Positions 1 through 6,101 of a stretch of 6,137 nt of DNA are shown piece after piece. The DNA is taken from the NCBI GenBank assembly GCA_035406685.1, contig DAONLM010000179.1, forward strand, positions 1 through 6,137, given 5' to 3'. Positions within the stretch are counted from its first letter, which is position 1, and each line of letters starts with the position of its first letter. This DNA is from DAONLM01 sp035406685. Its GTDB lineage: Bacteria; Spirochaetota; GWE2-31-10; MWDO01. The position numbers and the translations under genes were made by a program. The notes below the pieces were generated by a model, which saw only the letters and a program-made list of their open reading frames with translations, did not search any database and was not told where the DNA came from.

Positions 1-34
1 TTGTCTATTTTAAGAAAATTTTAAAGAAGTCTTA

Positions 35-568
35 CTAATAGTATGTCTCAAAGCCTATTACTTGATAGCAATCGTTGTAAATTGCCTTATAAAAAGGCGT
101 GGTATTGCCTTTAAAGTGCGACAATTCTTTTTTCTTTTTCCACCTCTTTATCTTTGTTAGCTTTAACCATAGCCACAATGTCACAAGGCTACACTTCTTC
201 TCTACTCCCATAATCCCCATCTTCTCATACTCCTCAATAAACATCTTAATAATCTCTCTTAACAATTTTGCCATGCTGAAAAAATTTAAATCAGCATGAA
301 CCTTTTTTAAAAAACGATAATCTTGTTTGGATATATAGGCATGAATATCAGCATCACCATTTATTATTTCATACTTATTGGAATCCTCATTTCCAAAACA
401 GTAGCGTTTTTTTATTCTATTTGCATAAAGTTGCAAAATATAGACAATAATCCCGGAAAGAGATAAATTTAATTTTCTTGCAATATTCTCAAGTTTTTCT
501 TTTATAGTAGAGTTTACAATAAAATGTAACTCATGTTCTGCCTTATAATTTGATAAATTTATATTCAT
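35..568 (-). CDS. Unrecognised small protein with tandem ribbon-helix-helix-like units (copy A)
   Basis: I do not recognise this 177-residue family. Residues 12-53 read as a ribbon-helix-helix unit: a strand (ELHFIV), then helices around KEKLENIARKLN and SLSGIIVYILQLY. Residues 74-115 repeat the pattern (strand DIHAYI, helices around YRFLKKVHADLN and SMAKLLREIIKMF). The two halves align over about 40 residues with one gap, sharing H, L and the LN before helix 2. A single chain could therefore fold as an internal RHH dimer, as in TraY-type proteins, which suggests DNA binding; this is inference. A basic segment (KIKRWKKKK, 139-147) leads to an aromatic, highly conserved tail (148-177). Cys57, Cys126 and Cys167 are all kept in the second copy. 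The start is fixed by GGAGG 7 nt upstream and by alignment with the copy at 5458-5988. It is divergent from the GGDEF operon. It is surely a real gene, but its function is unknown. Confidence 0.85.
   Translation of the reverse strand: MNINLSNYKAEHELHFIVNSTIKEKLENIARKLNLSLSGIIVYILQLYANRIKKRYCFGNEDSNKYEIINGDADIHAYISKQDYRFLKKVHADLNFFSMAKLLREIIKMFIEEYEKMGIMGVEKKCSLVTLWLWLKLTKIKRWKKKKELSHFKGNTTPFYKAIYNDCYQVIGFETYY
272..298. repeat. 8-bp inverted repeat inside copy A coding sequence
   Basis: CATGCTGA (272-279) and TCAGCATG (291-298) are perfect inverted arms around an 11-nt AT-only spacer. In the mRNA this would form an 8-bp stem with an 11-nt loop. On DNA it is a dyad suited to a dimeric binder. 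It lies over the codons for HADLNFFSM, in the second RHH-like unit. The same arms and spacer length recur at 5695-5721. Confidence 0.8.
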
Positions 569-611
569 AAAAAAACCTCCATAAAAACATTTTTTATTAA
601 TTAATCACAAA
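569..611 (-). promoter_or_regulatory. Conserved leader of the RHH-like gene, copy A
   Basis: Immediately upstream of the start, this stretch aligns without gaps to 5989-6031 at 35 of 43 positions. Two parts are invariant: the ribosome-binding site (minus-strand TTTTTATGGAGG) and the 11-mer TTTGTGATTAA (601-611), which lies 33-43 nt before the start in both copies. The 11-mer could be an operator or part of a promoter. Using TTGTGA as a -35 puts any -10 into the ribosome-binding site, so I do not call a promoter from it. Confidence 0.55.
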
Positions 612-668
612 ATTTATGAGAAAATCCTTTACAAAATTAGAAAAAAAATTTAAAATTTTTCAGGAAAA

Positions 669-690
669 TATAATAAAATTGCATTATAAT
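669..690 (+). promoter_or_regulatory. Possible -10 elements for the GGDEF operon
   Basis: Two perfect TATAAT hexamers (669-674 and 685-690) lie upstream of the start at 726. The second leaves a leader of roughly 28-30 nt. No convincing -35 sits 16-18 nt upstream of either, and such hexamers are cheap in DNA this AT-rich, so this is a tentative call. Confidence 0.3.
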
Positions 691-725
691 TTATTTTTGA
701 AAATATTTTTTAAAGTGGTTAATAT

Positions 726-1724
726 ATGAGTAAAAAAAATAGTAATAAATATTCTTCAATAGAACTTATAAACTTTTTAAAAACAGTTGATATATTCTCT
801 GAATTAAGTTTAACAGAAATAAGAAAGTTTATCAATTTTCTTATTATTAAAAAATACAAAAAAAATGAAATTGTATTTAATGAAGGGGATAAGGGTGATG
901 CTTTATTTATTGTTAAAGATGGAATTGTTGAAACAATAATAAAATTAAAAAATGGCGAAAATAAAGTAATAGCCGAATTTAAAAAAGGGGATTTCTTTGG
1001 AGAAATGTCTATTTTTGATAATGCTAATCGTTCTGCAACCTGCCAGATAAAAGAGAAAACAACTTTAATATCTCTATTTGCCTCTGATTTTTTTAAAATA
1101 ATAGAAAGCAATCCAGCTATTTCAATAAAGATAATGTATAAAATGTTATATATAACAATATTAAGACTAAAAGAATCCAATCAATTTTTATCAGATATGG
1201 TTATGTGGGGCGAAGATGCAAGAAAAAGAGTAATAACAGATCCTTTAACTGGAGTTTATAATAGAAGATACTTAGATGATAAATTAGAAGATATATTCAA
1301 TAATGCAGTAAAAGAGAATAAACCTTTAACTATCGTGATGTCAGATCTTGATCATTTTAGAAAAATAAATGAATTCTATTCTCTTAGTATGGGTGACAGA
1401 GCAATAATAGAAGTTGCAAATGTATTTAAAAAAGTAATCCCTTCAAATCATATCATAGTAAGATTAGGAGGTGATGAATATACCATAATTATGCCAGATA
1501 CCACAAAAGAAGAGGCAGTAAATATATGTAAAAAGGCTTGTGATGAGATAAAAAAGATAGATATACTAAAAGATTTAGATGGCCCAATAAAAAATTTCAC
1601 CCTAAGTCTCGGCATCGCTACCTACCCATTGGATAGTGATGATTTAAATGATTTAAAACAGAAGGCTGATAAGGCTTTATATATCGCAAAAGAGAGTGGC
1701 CGGGATAGAGTTATATGTTTTTAA
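726..1724 (+). CDS. Cyclic-nucleotide-binding domain/GGDEF diguanylate cyclase
   Basis: A soluble 332-residue two-domain protein predicted to make c-di-GMP from two GTP under control of a bound cyclic nucleotide. Residues about 24-140 form a cNMP-binding domain. Its phosphate-binding cassette (FGEMSIFDNANRSATC, 91-106) keeps the glutamate (E93) and arginine (R102) that contact the ribose and phosphate in CRP-like domains. A linker helix leads to a GGDEF domain (about 168-332) with DPLTGVYNRRYL, metal ligand D207, N215 and D224 for guanine, GGDEY at 248-252, and the C-terminal ADKALYIAKESGRDRV. The signature is GGDEY rather than GGDEF, and the usual GH after the N215 segment is SL. No RxxD lies five residues before GGDEY, so the feedback I-site is absent. 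No membrane segment is visible. It is the first gene of a three-gene operon, with a weak ribosome-binding site (AAAGTGG). Catalysis is likely but unproven. Confidence 0.92.
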   Translation: MSKKNSNKYSSIELINFLKTVDIFSELSLTEIRKFINFLIIKKYKKNEIVFNEGDKGDALFIVKDGIVETIIKLKNGENKVIAEFKKGDFFGEMSIFDNANRSATCQIKEKTTLISLFASDFFKIIESNPAISIKIMYKMLYITILRLKESNQFLSDMVMWGEDARKRVITDPLTGVYNRRYLDDKLEDIFNNAVKENKPLTIVMSDLDHFRKINEFYSLSMGDRAIIEVANVFKKVIPSNHIIVRLGGDEYTIIMPDTTKEEAVNICKKACDEIKKIDILKDLDGPIKNFTLSLGIATYPLDSDDLNDLKQKADKALYIAKESGRDRVICF

Positions 1725-1748
1725 ATCTTTTTTAAGAGGAAGTATAAT

Positions 1749-2258
1749 ATGAAAGAGACTAAAATTGAATTTGGAATCTTAAATTTTGATTTTTTTCTTA
1801 AAACCTATGGGCATATTACTGCAAATGTATGCTTTAATCTGAAAAATTTTCTTTTTAAAAAATTTAGTGAACTGGATAATAACTATAATTTTTATTTAGA
1901 TTTAGAAGATACTGATTATATGGATTCTACATTCATAGGGTTGATAATTGGACTTGAGAAAAAGATAAATTCTCTCTTTAATAAGCATCTTATTATAATT
2001 AATTCAAATGAGGTGTGCAGTAAATTATTAAACAATATGGGGATCAACAAAATACTTACTTTTGATAATAAAGAGGTCCCGGCAAGTTTATCATTATTTA
2101 GAATTGACACAGAGGAAGAGAATATAGATTACATTGAAAAGGCAAAATTAATACTTACTACACATAAAGAGTTGAGTGAATTAAGTGAAGATAATAAAGA
2201 AAAATTTAAATCTCTTGAGCAGATATTAGAGAATAATATTAAGAATGAAGATAAATAG
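1749..2258 (+). CDS. STAS-domain protein (anti-sigma-factor-antagonist type)
   Basis: 169 residues. Residues about 1-120 match the STAS fold seen in SpoIIAA/RsbV-type phospho-switch proteins. The core motif YLDLEDTDYMDSTFIGL (49-65) carries the DS(T/S) signature, with S60 at the position phosphorylated in SpoIIAA. The usual following SG is TF here. A later hydrophobic strand (HLIIIN, 80-85) and an NMGINKIL segment (96-103) complete the domain. Residues about 121-169 are an acidic, probably helical extension absent from minimal family members. It starts 24 nt after the GGDEF gene behind a good ribosome-binding site (AAGAGGAAG) and overlaps the next gene by 14 nt, so it is cotranscribed. No partner kinase, phosphatase or sigma factor is in the window. 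Its target could be an anti-sigma kinase or the neighbouring cyclase; this is inference. Confidence 0.85.
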   Translation: MKETKIEFGILNFDFFLKTYGHITANVCFNLKNFLFKKFSELDNNYNFYLDLEDTDYMDSTFIGLIIGLEKKINSLFNKHLIIINSNEVCSKLLNNMGINKILTFDNKEVPASLSLFRIDTEEENIDYIEKAKLILTTHKELSELSEDNKEKFKSLEQILENNIKNEDK

Positions 2259-3099
2259 ATTATTCCTCTTATTATTTTTCTTTCTTACAACTAATTACTC
2301 TTATTCATTTAATATAAAAATATTATGGTGGAATGTTCATGATTTTTTTGATACAACAGATGATCCAGAAAAAGATGATAAGATTTATTCAAATGAAGAA
2401 TACAATAATAAACTTTTTAATATATCAAATCAATTAAAAAAAATAGATGCTGATATAATTGGACTTGGTGAGATTGAAAATATTAATGTATTAAAAAATC
2501 TTGCTATAAATAGTGGATACCAATACTACTATTTAATTGAAGGAAATGATACAAGAGGAATTGATATTGCTTTACTTTCCAGATATAAACTGGAAGCATA
2601 CATAAGTAATAGAAATAGATATACCCCTTATGATGAAAATCCAAAATATAAATTCAGCAGAGATGCAACGGTTGGTATAGTAAAAATTAATGATATTAGA
2701 CTTTATATTATTACAACTCATCTAAAAGCAGGTTTTCAAGAGAATAATAAAAATGAGAAAAAAAAAATAGCGCAGGTATTTGGTCTTCTTGATATTATTT
2801 ATGAAATATATAAAAAAGAGTCAAATCCATATATTATATTAATGGGGGATTTTAATAGCCATAGATATTCAGAACCAATGAACATTCTTGAAAAGAGTGG
2901 ATTGATAATAATAAATTACTTTTATAATGAGAATATTACATATACATATAGGAAAAATAATAAAAAAGATATTGACTATTTCATTATAAATAAAAATCTA
3001 TACAACAGGATAAAAGGTAAAAATTTAACCACATTTAATAATAAAAAATTTGCTAAAATAAGTGATCATTTCCCTTTGCTATTAGAACTAAAATTTTAA
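2245..3099 (+). CDS. Exported endonuclease/exonuclease/phosphatase (DNase I-fold) family enzyme
   Basis: 284 residues. The N-terminus (MKINR, a hydrophobic run to residue 16, then NYSYS) is a classical signal peptide with likely cleavage after S21, and no lipobox cysteine. All motifs of the metal-dependent EEP superfamily are present in order: WNVHDFFD with N30, GEIEN with E76, RGIDIALLSRY (104-114), THLKAG with H159, GDFNS with D202 and N204, DIDYF with D244, and SDHF with D274 and H275. The active site is therefore intact. Family members cut DNA or RNA, phosphoinositides or sphingomyelin. The opening motif resembles the NVENLFD of bacterial nuclease-like members, so a secreted or periplasmic nuclease is my first guess; the substrate cannot be read from sequence. 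The start overlaps the STAS gene by 14 nt with only a weak ribosome-binding site, suggesting translational coupling. The signal peptide supports the chosen ATG. Confidence 0.92.
   Translation: MKINRLFLLLFFFLTTNYSYSFNIKILWWNVHDFFDTTDDPEKDDKIYSNEEYNNKLFNISNQLKKIDADIIGLGEIENINVLKNLAINSGYQYYYLIEGNDTRGIDIALLSRYKLEAYISNRNRYTPYDENPKYKFSRDATVGIVKINDIRLYIITTHLKAGFQENNKNEKKKIAQVFGLLDIIYEIYKKESNPYIILMGDFNSHRYSEPMNILEKSGLIIINYFYNENITYTYRKNNKKDIDYFIINKNLYNRIKGKNLTTFNNKKFAKISDHFPLLLELKF
3096..3099. other. Shared palindromic TTAA serving as both convergent stop codons
   Basis: The plus-strand gene ends with TAA at 3097-3099 and the minus-strand gene ends with TAA reading 3098-3096, so one TTAA tetramer supplies both stops. 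No intergenic terminator can exist here. Any termination signal must lie inside the opposing coding sequence. Confidence 0.9.
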
Positions 3100-4100
3100 A
3101 AGACAGTCATTCTTAAAGGATTGATTGCTATGCCGTTTCTTCTTATTTCAAAATGGAGATGTGAGCCAGTAGATCTTCCAGTACTTCCCATTAATCCTAT
3201 AACTTGACCAGTCTGAACATAACTATTAACTTTGACAGTTATTTTTGAAAGATGACCATAATATGTAACATAACCATTTAAATGCTGGATCTTAACACAC
3301 AATCCAAGTGGCCAATATTCTCCGGCAAATATTACTTTGCCAGATCCAGCTGCTCTAATCTTTGTCCCATAAAAATTGGCTATATCAACACCCTGATGAA
3401 AAGATCTTAATTTTGTCCATGGGTCTCTTCTAAATCCAAAATAGGAAGTAAGTCTACCATAAACAGGCGCCTTAAAATATTCTCCTAACATCAAAGCCTT
3501 TGTTACAGAATCAAAATGTATTCCCGGCACAAAAACAATACCACTATTTATCTCTTTATCCTCTGGTAAATTATTTATTCTTATTATCTCCTCTTTTTCT
3601 ATTTTATACTTTTCTGAAATTTTATCAAGACTATTTTTTTTATCTATTTTTACCATAATGCCATCTTGATTGGGAATTTGTATGGTAGAGCCTCTTATTA
3701 TTTTAAGTGGATCGATTATATTGTTATAATTTATTATTGTAATCTCATCTATACCAAATTTAGTTGCTATAGAATGAATAGAATCCCCCTTTTGAATCGT
3801 ATAATCAAGAGTTGAAATAGGGGTTTGAATAGTATCTGGTATATAAGCTCCACCTATACCATCTTTAAAATTACTATCTTTATTGTATTTTTTTATGCCA
3901 TTTAAATTTCTATGTTTAAGATATGGTGAATTAACTTCTATTTTAAAGAATAGAAAGAAAAATATAAAAAGTATAGAAACAATAATAAGATAAATAATAT
4001 AATAATTAATTTTTTTTAAAGATAATATTTTTAAAGAAAATCTATGATTATTTTTAATAAAATTCTTAAAATAATTTACATAATTATTAATAATATCCAA
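3096..4100 (-). CDS. Membrane-anchored LysM-LysM-M23 peptidoglycan endopeptidase (downstream copy)
   Basis: 334 residues, predicted to cleave peptide cross-links of peptidoglycan outside the cytoplasmic membrane. A basic cytoplasmic N-terminus precedes one strong membrane segment (about 33-52). Two LysM repeats follow (about 99-143, opening YTIQKGDSIHSIATKFG, and about 148-192), then an M23/LytM domain (about 208-330). The zinc and catalytic residues are all present: H235 and D239 in HQGVD, H283 in YYGHLS, and H314/H316 in HLHFE. This argues for an active enzyme rather than an EnvC/NlpD-type inactive activator. The start codon is TTG: it lies 7 nt from a GGAGA ribosome-binding site, and the next in-frame ATG (about residue 149) would lose the membrane anchor. 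It lies 34 nt after the paralogous upstream gene, so the two are probably one operon, and it shares its stop with the convergent EEP gene. Confidence 0.93.
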   Translation of the reverse strand: MDIINNYVNYFKNFIKNNHRFSLKILSLKKINYYIIYLIIVSILFIFFFLFFKIEVNSPYLKHRNLNGIKKYNKDSNFKDGIGGAYIPDTIQTPISTLDYTIQKGDSIHSIATKFGIDEITIINYNNIIDPLKIIRGSTIQIPNQDGIMVKIDKKNSLDKISEKYKIEKEEIIRINNLPEDKEINSGIVFVPGIHFDSVTKALMLGEYFKAPVYGRLTSYFGFRRDPWTKLRSFHQGVDIANFYGTKIRAAGSGKVIFAGEYWPLGLCVKIQHLNGYVTYYGHLSKITVKVNSYVQTGQVIGLMGSTGRSTGSHLHFEIRRNGIAINPLRMTVF

Positions 4101-4107
4101 ATTATTA

Positions 4108-4112
4108 TCTCC
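4108..4112 (-). promoter_or_regulatory. Ribosome-binding site that fixes a TTG start
   Basis: Minus-strand GGAGA (within TGGAGAT) is separated by 7 nt from TTG at 4100-4098. This matches the 7-nt spacing of the GGAGG sites of the two RHH-like genes, and no ATG or GTG competes nearby. It decides the start of the downstream M23 peptidase. Confidence 0.75.
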
Positions 4113-4134
4113 ACTACTATACTTATCGTATATT

Positions 4135-5172
4135 TTACATTAATATCTTTAATGGGTCAATAAATTTTCCATTTTTTCTTATTTCAAAATGTAAATGAGG
4201 GCCTGTACTTCTCCCACTATTTCCAACTCTACCTATTATTTTACCCTGATTTATCTCTTCCCCTTCTTTAACAAGAGTGGCACTAAGATGAGCATATATT
4301 GAGACAATTCCATCCTTATGCTTTATCTCAATATAATTTCCATAAACTTGATTAAATCCAATATTAGAGATAACGCCATCCGATGTTGCTCTAACTGGAT
4401 AACCCAATCTCCCCTTTATATCAATGCCAGTATGATAACCATAACCACCTGTAATAGGATCTATTCTTGGACCAAAATAAGAGGAGATATTTCCCTTTAA
4501 TGGCCAGATATATATTACTTCATAGAATTTATTTTTTTCATATTGGGTCATCCTTGAACCCGGAATAAAAATCTTTGAACCAATAATAATATTAGACGAT
4601 GATATATCATTAACATCAACAATATCTTCAACTCTGACACCATATCTATTTGCAATTTTTATTAAACTGTCATTTCTATCAACTTTTATGATTCTACCAT
4701 CCTGATTTGGAATCTCAATAATATCTCCGGGCCTTATATGTCTTTCTGATTTTATATTATTGCATAAAATAATTGTATCTTCAAGTAAGCCAAATTTTTT
4801 TGCTATTGACTTTATATTATCATTACTTCTTACTCTATATCTCTGATACTCAATTTTTTTAGGGATATATTTTATATTCAAATTATTGTCGATTTCTTTA
4901 TCTTTTTTGTCAGAAAATATAAAATCTTCAAAATACTCTTTTGAATCGAGAGACACAAAAATATCATCTGTTCTATCAACTGTTTCTATTGTTGCGGCTG
5001 AACTAACAGAGATTGTTAAAAAAAATAGAAATCCAAAAATAGAAAAAAAAAGAACTATAATATAGAAATTTGTCTTGATATTATTACTCTTAAACTTATT
5101 TTTTTTATTATTTACCTTTTTTAAATCTGGAATTGAATATTCCCAATCAATAAAGGAGTCATATTTAGACAC
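4135..5172 (-). CDS. Membrane-anchored LysM-LysM-M23 peptidoglycan endopeptidase (upstream copy)
   Basis: 345 residues with the same architecture as the next gene downstream. A Lys/Asn-rich cytoplasmic tail is followed by a membrane segment (about 35-55) that ends in VSSAA, so cleavage there cannot be excluded. An acidic, poorly structured spacer (about 60-108) follows. Two LysM repeats (about 110-155 and 160-205) are joined by IPNQDG, which is also present at the same junction in the paralogue. The M23 domain (about 220-343) has H247 and D251 (HTGID), H295 (YAHLS) and H326/H328 (HLHFE), so metal and catalytic residues are complete. It begins with GTG, 8 nt after an AGG within TTAGGA. It is the first gene of a two-gene cell-wall remodelling operon on the minus strand. 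The two copies probably differ in timing or location rather than chemistry; this is inference. Confidence 0.93.
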   Translation of the reverse strand: MSKYDSFIDWEYSIPDLKKVNNKKNKFKSNNIKTNFYIIVLFFSIFGFLFFLTISVSSAATIETVDRTDDIFVSLDSKEYFEDFIFSDKKDKEIDNNLNIKYIPKKIEYQRYRVRSNDNIKSIAKKFGLLEDTIILCNNIKSERHIRPGDIIEIPNQDGRIIKVDRNDSLIKIANRYGVRVEDIVDVNDISSSNIIIGSKIFIPGSRMTQYEKNKFYEVIYIWPLKGNISSYFGPRIDPITGGYGYHTGIDIKGRLGYPVRATSDGVISNIGFNQVYGNYIEIKHKDGIVSIYAHLSATLVKEGEEINQGKIIGRVGNSGRSTGPHLHFEIRKNGKFIDPLKILM

Positions 5173-5179
5173 AGTTTAT

Positions 5180-5185
5180 TCCTAA
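5180..5185 (-). promoter_or_regulatory. Ribosome-binding site for the GTG-started M23 peptidase
   Basis: Minus-strand TTAGGA precedes the GTG at 5172-5170, with 8 nt between the AGG and the start codon. No in-frame ATG lies between them, which supports the GTG start. Confidence 0.6.
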
Positions 5186-5368
5186 TTCTATAATTTTTAA
5201 TAGACTTAAAAGCCCTATTAATTTTTTCGGTAGTTTATTTTTTTTATTTACATAAATATAAAAGATACTTTATTTTTAGAACCAGTAAAAAATTAAAATT
5301 TACAATAAATATTAAAAATAAAATACAATTATGAAAATGAAATGCTACTTTATTTTTAAGCAATTCAT

Positions 5369-5384
5369 AGGATATAGATATCCT
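5369..5384. repeat. Inverted repeat AGGATAT-AG-ATATCCT
   Basis: Perfect 7-bp arms surround a 2-nt centre, so the site is nearly palindromic. It is the most GC-containing spot of the intergenic region. It is not followed by a T-run on either strand, so it does not look like a terminator. It may be a protein-binding site about 200 bp upstream of the M23 operon start, or chance. Confidence 0.45.
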
Positions 5385-5411
5385 TAGGCTAATTTTAATT
5401 GAGAAAAAGTT

Positions 5412-5429
5412 AAATAGTTTTATCTATTT
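5412..5429 (-). terminator. Weak possible terminator after the second RHH-like gene
   Basis: On the minus strand, AAATAG and CTATTT arms around a 6-nt loop are followed by AACTTTTT, starting about 29 nt after the stop of the gene at 5458. The stem has a single G-C pair, so it would be unstable. This is a tentative call. Confidence 0.2.
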
Positions 5430-5457
5430 TTTGGTTAAAATTTTTAATAAATTTAAA

Positions 5458-5988
5458 CTAGTAATAAGTTTCAAAGCCTACTACCTGATAGCAGCTGTTA
5501 TATATAGCCTTGTAAAATGGCGTGGTATTGCCGTGGAAGTGGGACAATTCTCTATCCTTCCACCATCTTTTAATTTTTGTTATTTTTAAGAATAACTTTA
5601 ATGTTATTATTCCACACTTTTTCTCAAACCCAATCATCCCCATTCTTTCATATTCTTCAATAAATATCTCAAGAATTGTCCTAATCAATTTTGCCATGCT
5701 GAAAAAGTTTAAATCAGCATGAATTTTTTTCAAAAATCTATATTCCTCTTTTGGAATATAAAAATGAATGGATTCATCTGCTTCTATTCTTTCATAACTG
5801 TTATCATCCTCAACACCAAAACAGTATCTCTTTTTCACTCTATCAGAAAACTTTTGCAATACATAACAGATCAATTTTGATAGAGAAATATTCTCTTTTT
5901 TTGCTATGTTTGCAATCTTTTTTTTCATAGTAGAAGTAACTACAAAATGTAGTTCATGATCTTTTTTGTAATTTAATTTTGTATTCAT
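5458..5988 (-). CDS. Unrecognised small protein with tandem ribbon-helix-helix-like units (copy B)
   Basis: 176 residues, the paralogue of the protein at 35-568. They are about two-thirds identical end to end with one single-residue gap near the N-terminus. Conservation is uneven. The first RHH-like unit (about 11-52) and the linker at 58-75 vary. RYCFG (54-58), the second RHH-like unit (EYRFLKKIHADLNFFSMAKL, 82-101) and the last 30 residues are almost invariant. That tail contains ELSH, GNTTPFYKAIYN, CYQV and GFETYY, and is presumably the functional signature of the family. Cys56, Cys125 and Cys166 are shared with the other copy. GGAGG lies 7 nt upstream of the ATG. Both copies are intact with no frameshift, so both are probably under selection. 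A DNA-binding role is inferred from the RHH-like pattern only. The gene is divergent from a gene starting at 6102. Confidence 0.87.
   Translation of the reverse strand: MNTKLNYKKDHELHFVVTSTMKKKIANIAKKENISLSKLICYVLQKFSDRVKKRYCFGVEDDNSYERIEADESIHFYIPKEEYRFLKKIHADLNFFSMAKLIRTILEIFIEEYERMGMIGFEKKCGIITLKLFLKITKIKRWWKDRELSHFHGNTTPFYKAIYNSCYQVVGFETYY
5695..5721. repeat. 8-bp inverted repeat inside copy B coding sequence
   Basis: CATGCTGA (5695-5702) and TCAGCATG (5714-5721) surround an 11-nt spacer, with the same arms, spacing and codon phase as at 272-298. The surrounding 38 bp (5686-5723) differs from 263-300 at one position only, within the spacer. Confidence 0.8.
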
Positions 5989-6031
5989 AATAAATCCTCC
6001 ATAAAAAATATTTCTATATATTAATCACAAA
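5989..6031 (-). promoter_or_regulatory. Conserved leader of the RHH-like gene, copy B
   Basis: This is the partner of 569-611 (35/43 identical, ungapped). It contains the GGAGG ribosome-binding site (5996-6000) and the invariant minus-strand TTTGTGATTAA (6021-6031) at the same distance from the start. A TTGACA follows on the plus strand at 6035-6040, but I find no good -10 at the right distance for the divergent gene. Confidence 0.55.
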
Positions 6032-6101
6032 TTTTTGACACTTTTTTAAAATCGCTGAAAAAATAAATTTACTTTTTAAATTTTTTTGTTATATTTAAGG
6101 T

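Larger units (their letters stand above)
5173..5457. other. 285-bp AT-rich intergenic region with no gene seen
   Basis: This lies between the second RHH-like gene and the M23 operon and should hold the promoter of the latter. I see no convincing -35/-10 pair. TATAGA on the minus strand (5192-5187) is too close to the start to work with the ribosome-binding site. A 13-bp direct repeat TACTTTATTTTTA occurs at 5266-5278 and 5346-5358, exactly 80 bp apart, but it is low complexity. The inverted repeat at 5369-5384 and the weak hairpin at 5412-5429 are listed separately. Confidence 0.6.

Noticed and set aside
93..112. AAAGGC/GCCTTT inverted repeat near the 3' end of the first RHH-like gene
   Set aside because: The arms are reduced to GGC/GCC in the paralogue, so it is not conserved, and it sits within coding sequence.
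99..299. Plus-strand open frame opposite the first RHH-like gene, with a similar frame at 5522-5722
   Set aside because: The resemblance between the two is the antisense shadow of two paralogous genes; neither has a ribosome-binding site.
719..1180. Minus-strand open frame across the cNMP-binding domain gene
   Set aside because: It lies opposite a clearly recognisable cNMP/GGDEF coding sequence and its translation has no domain features.
5266..5358. 13-bp direct repeat TACTTTATTTTTA spaced by 80 bp
   Set aside because: Two copies of a T-rich, low-complexity word in very AT-rich DNA; not enough to call an iteron or array.
5331..5387. Short plus-strand ORF of 18 codons in the intergenic region
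   Set aside because: No ribosome-binding site, low-complexity composition and no second copy to support it.
5458..5988. Possibility that the paired RHH-like genes are an insertion sequence or its ends
   Set aside because: No transposase motif, terminal inverted repeats or target-site duplications were seen around either copy.
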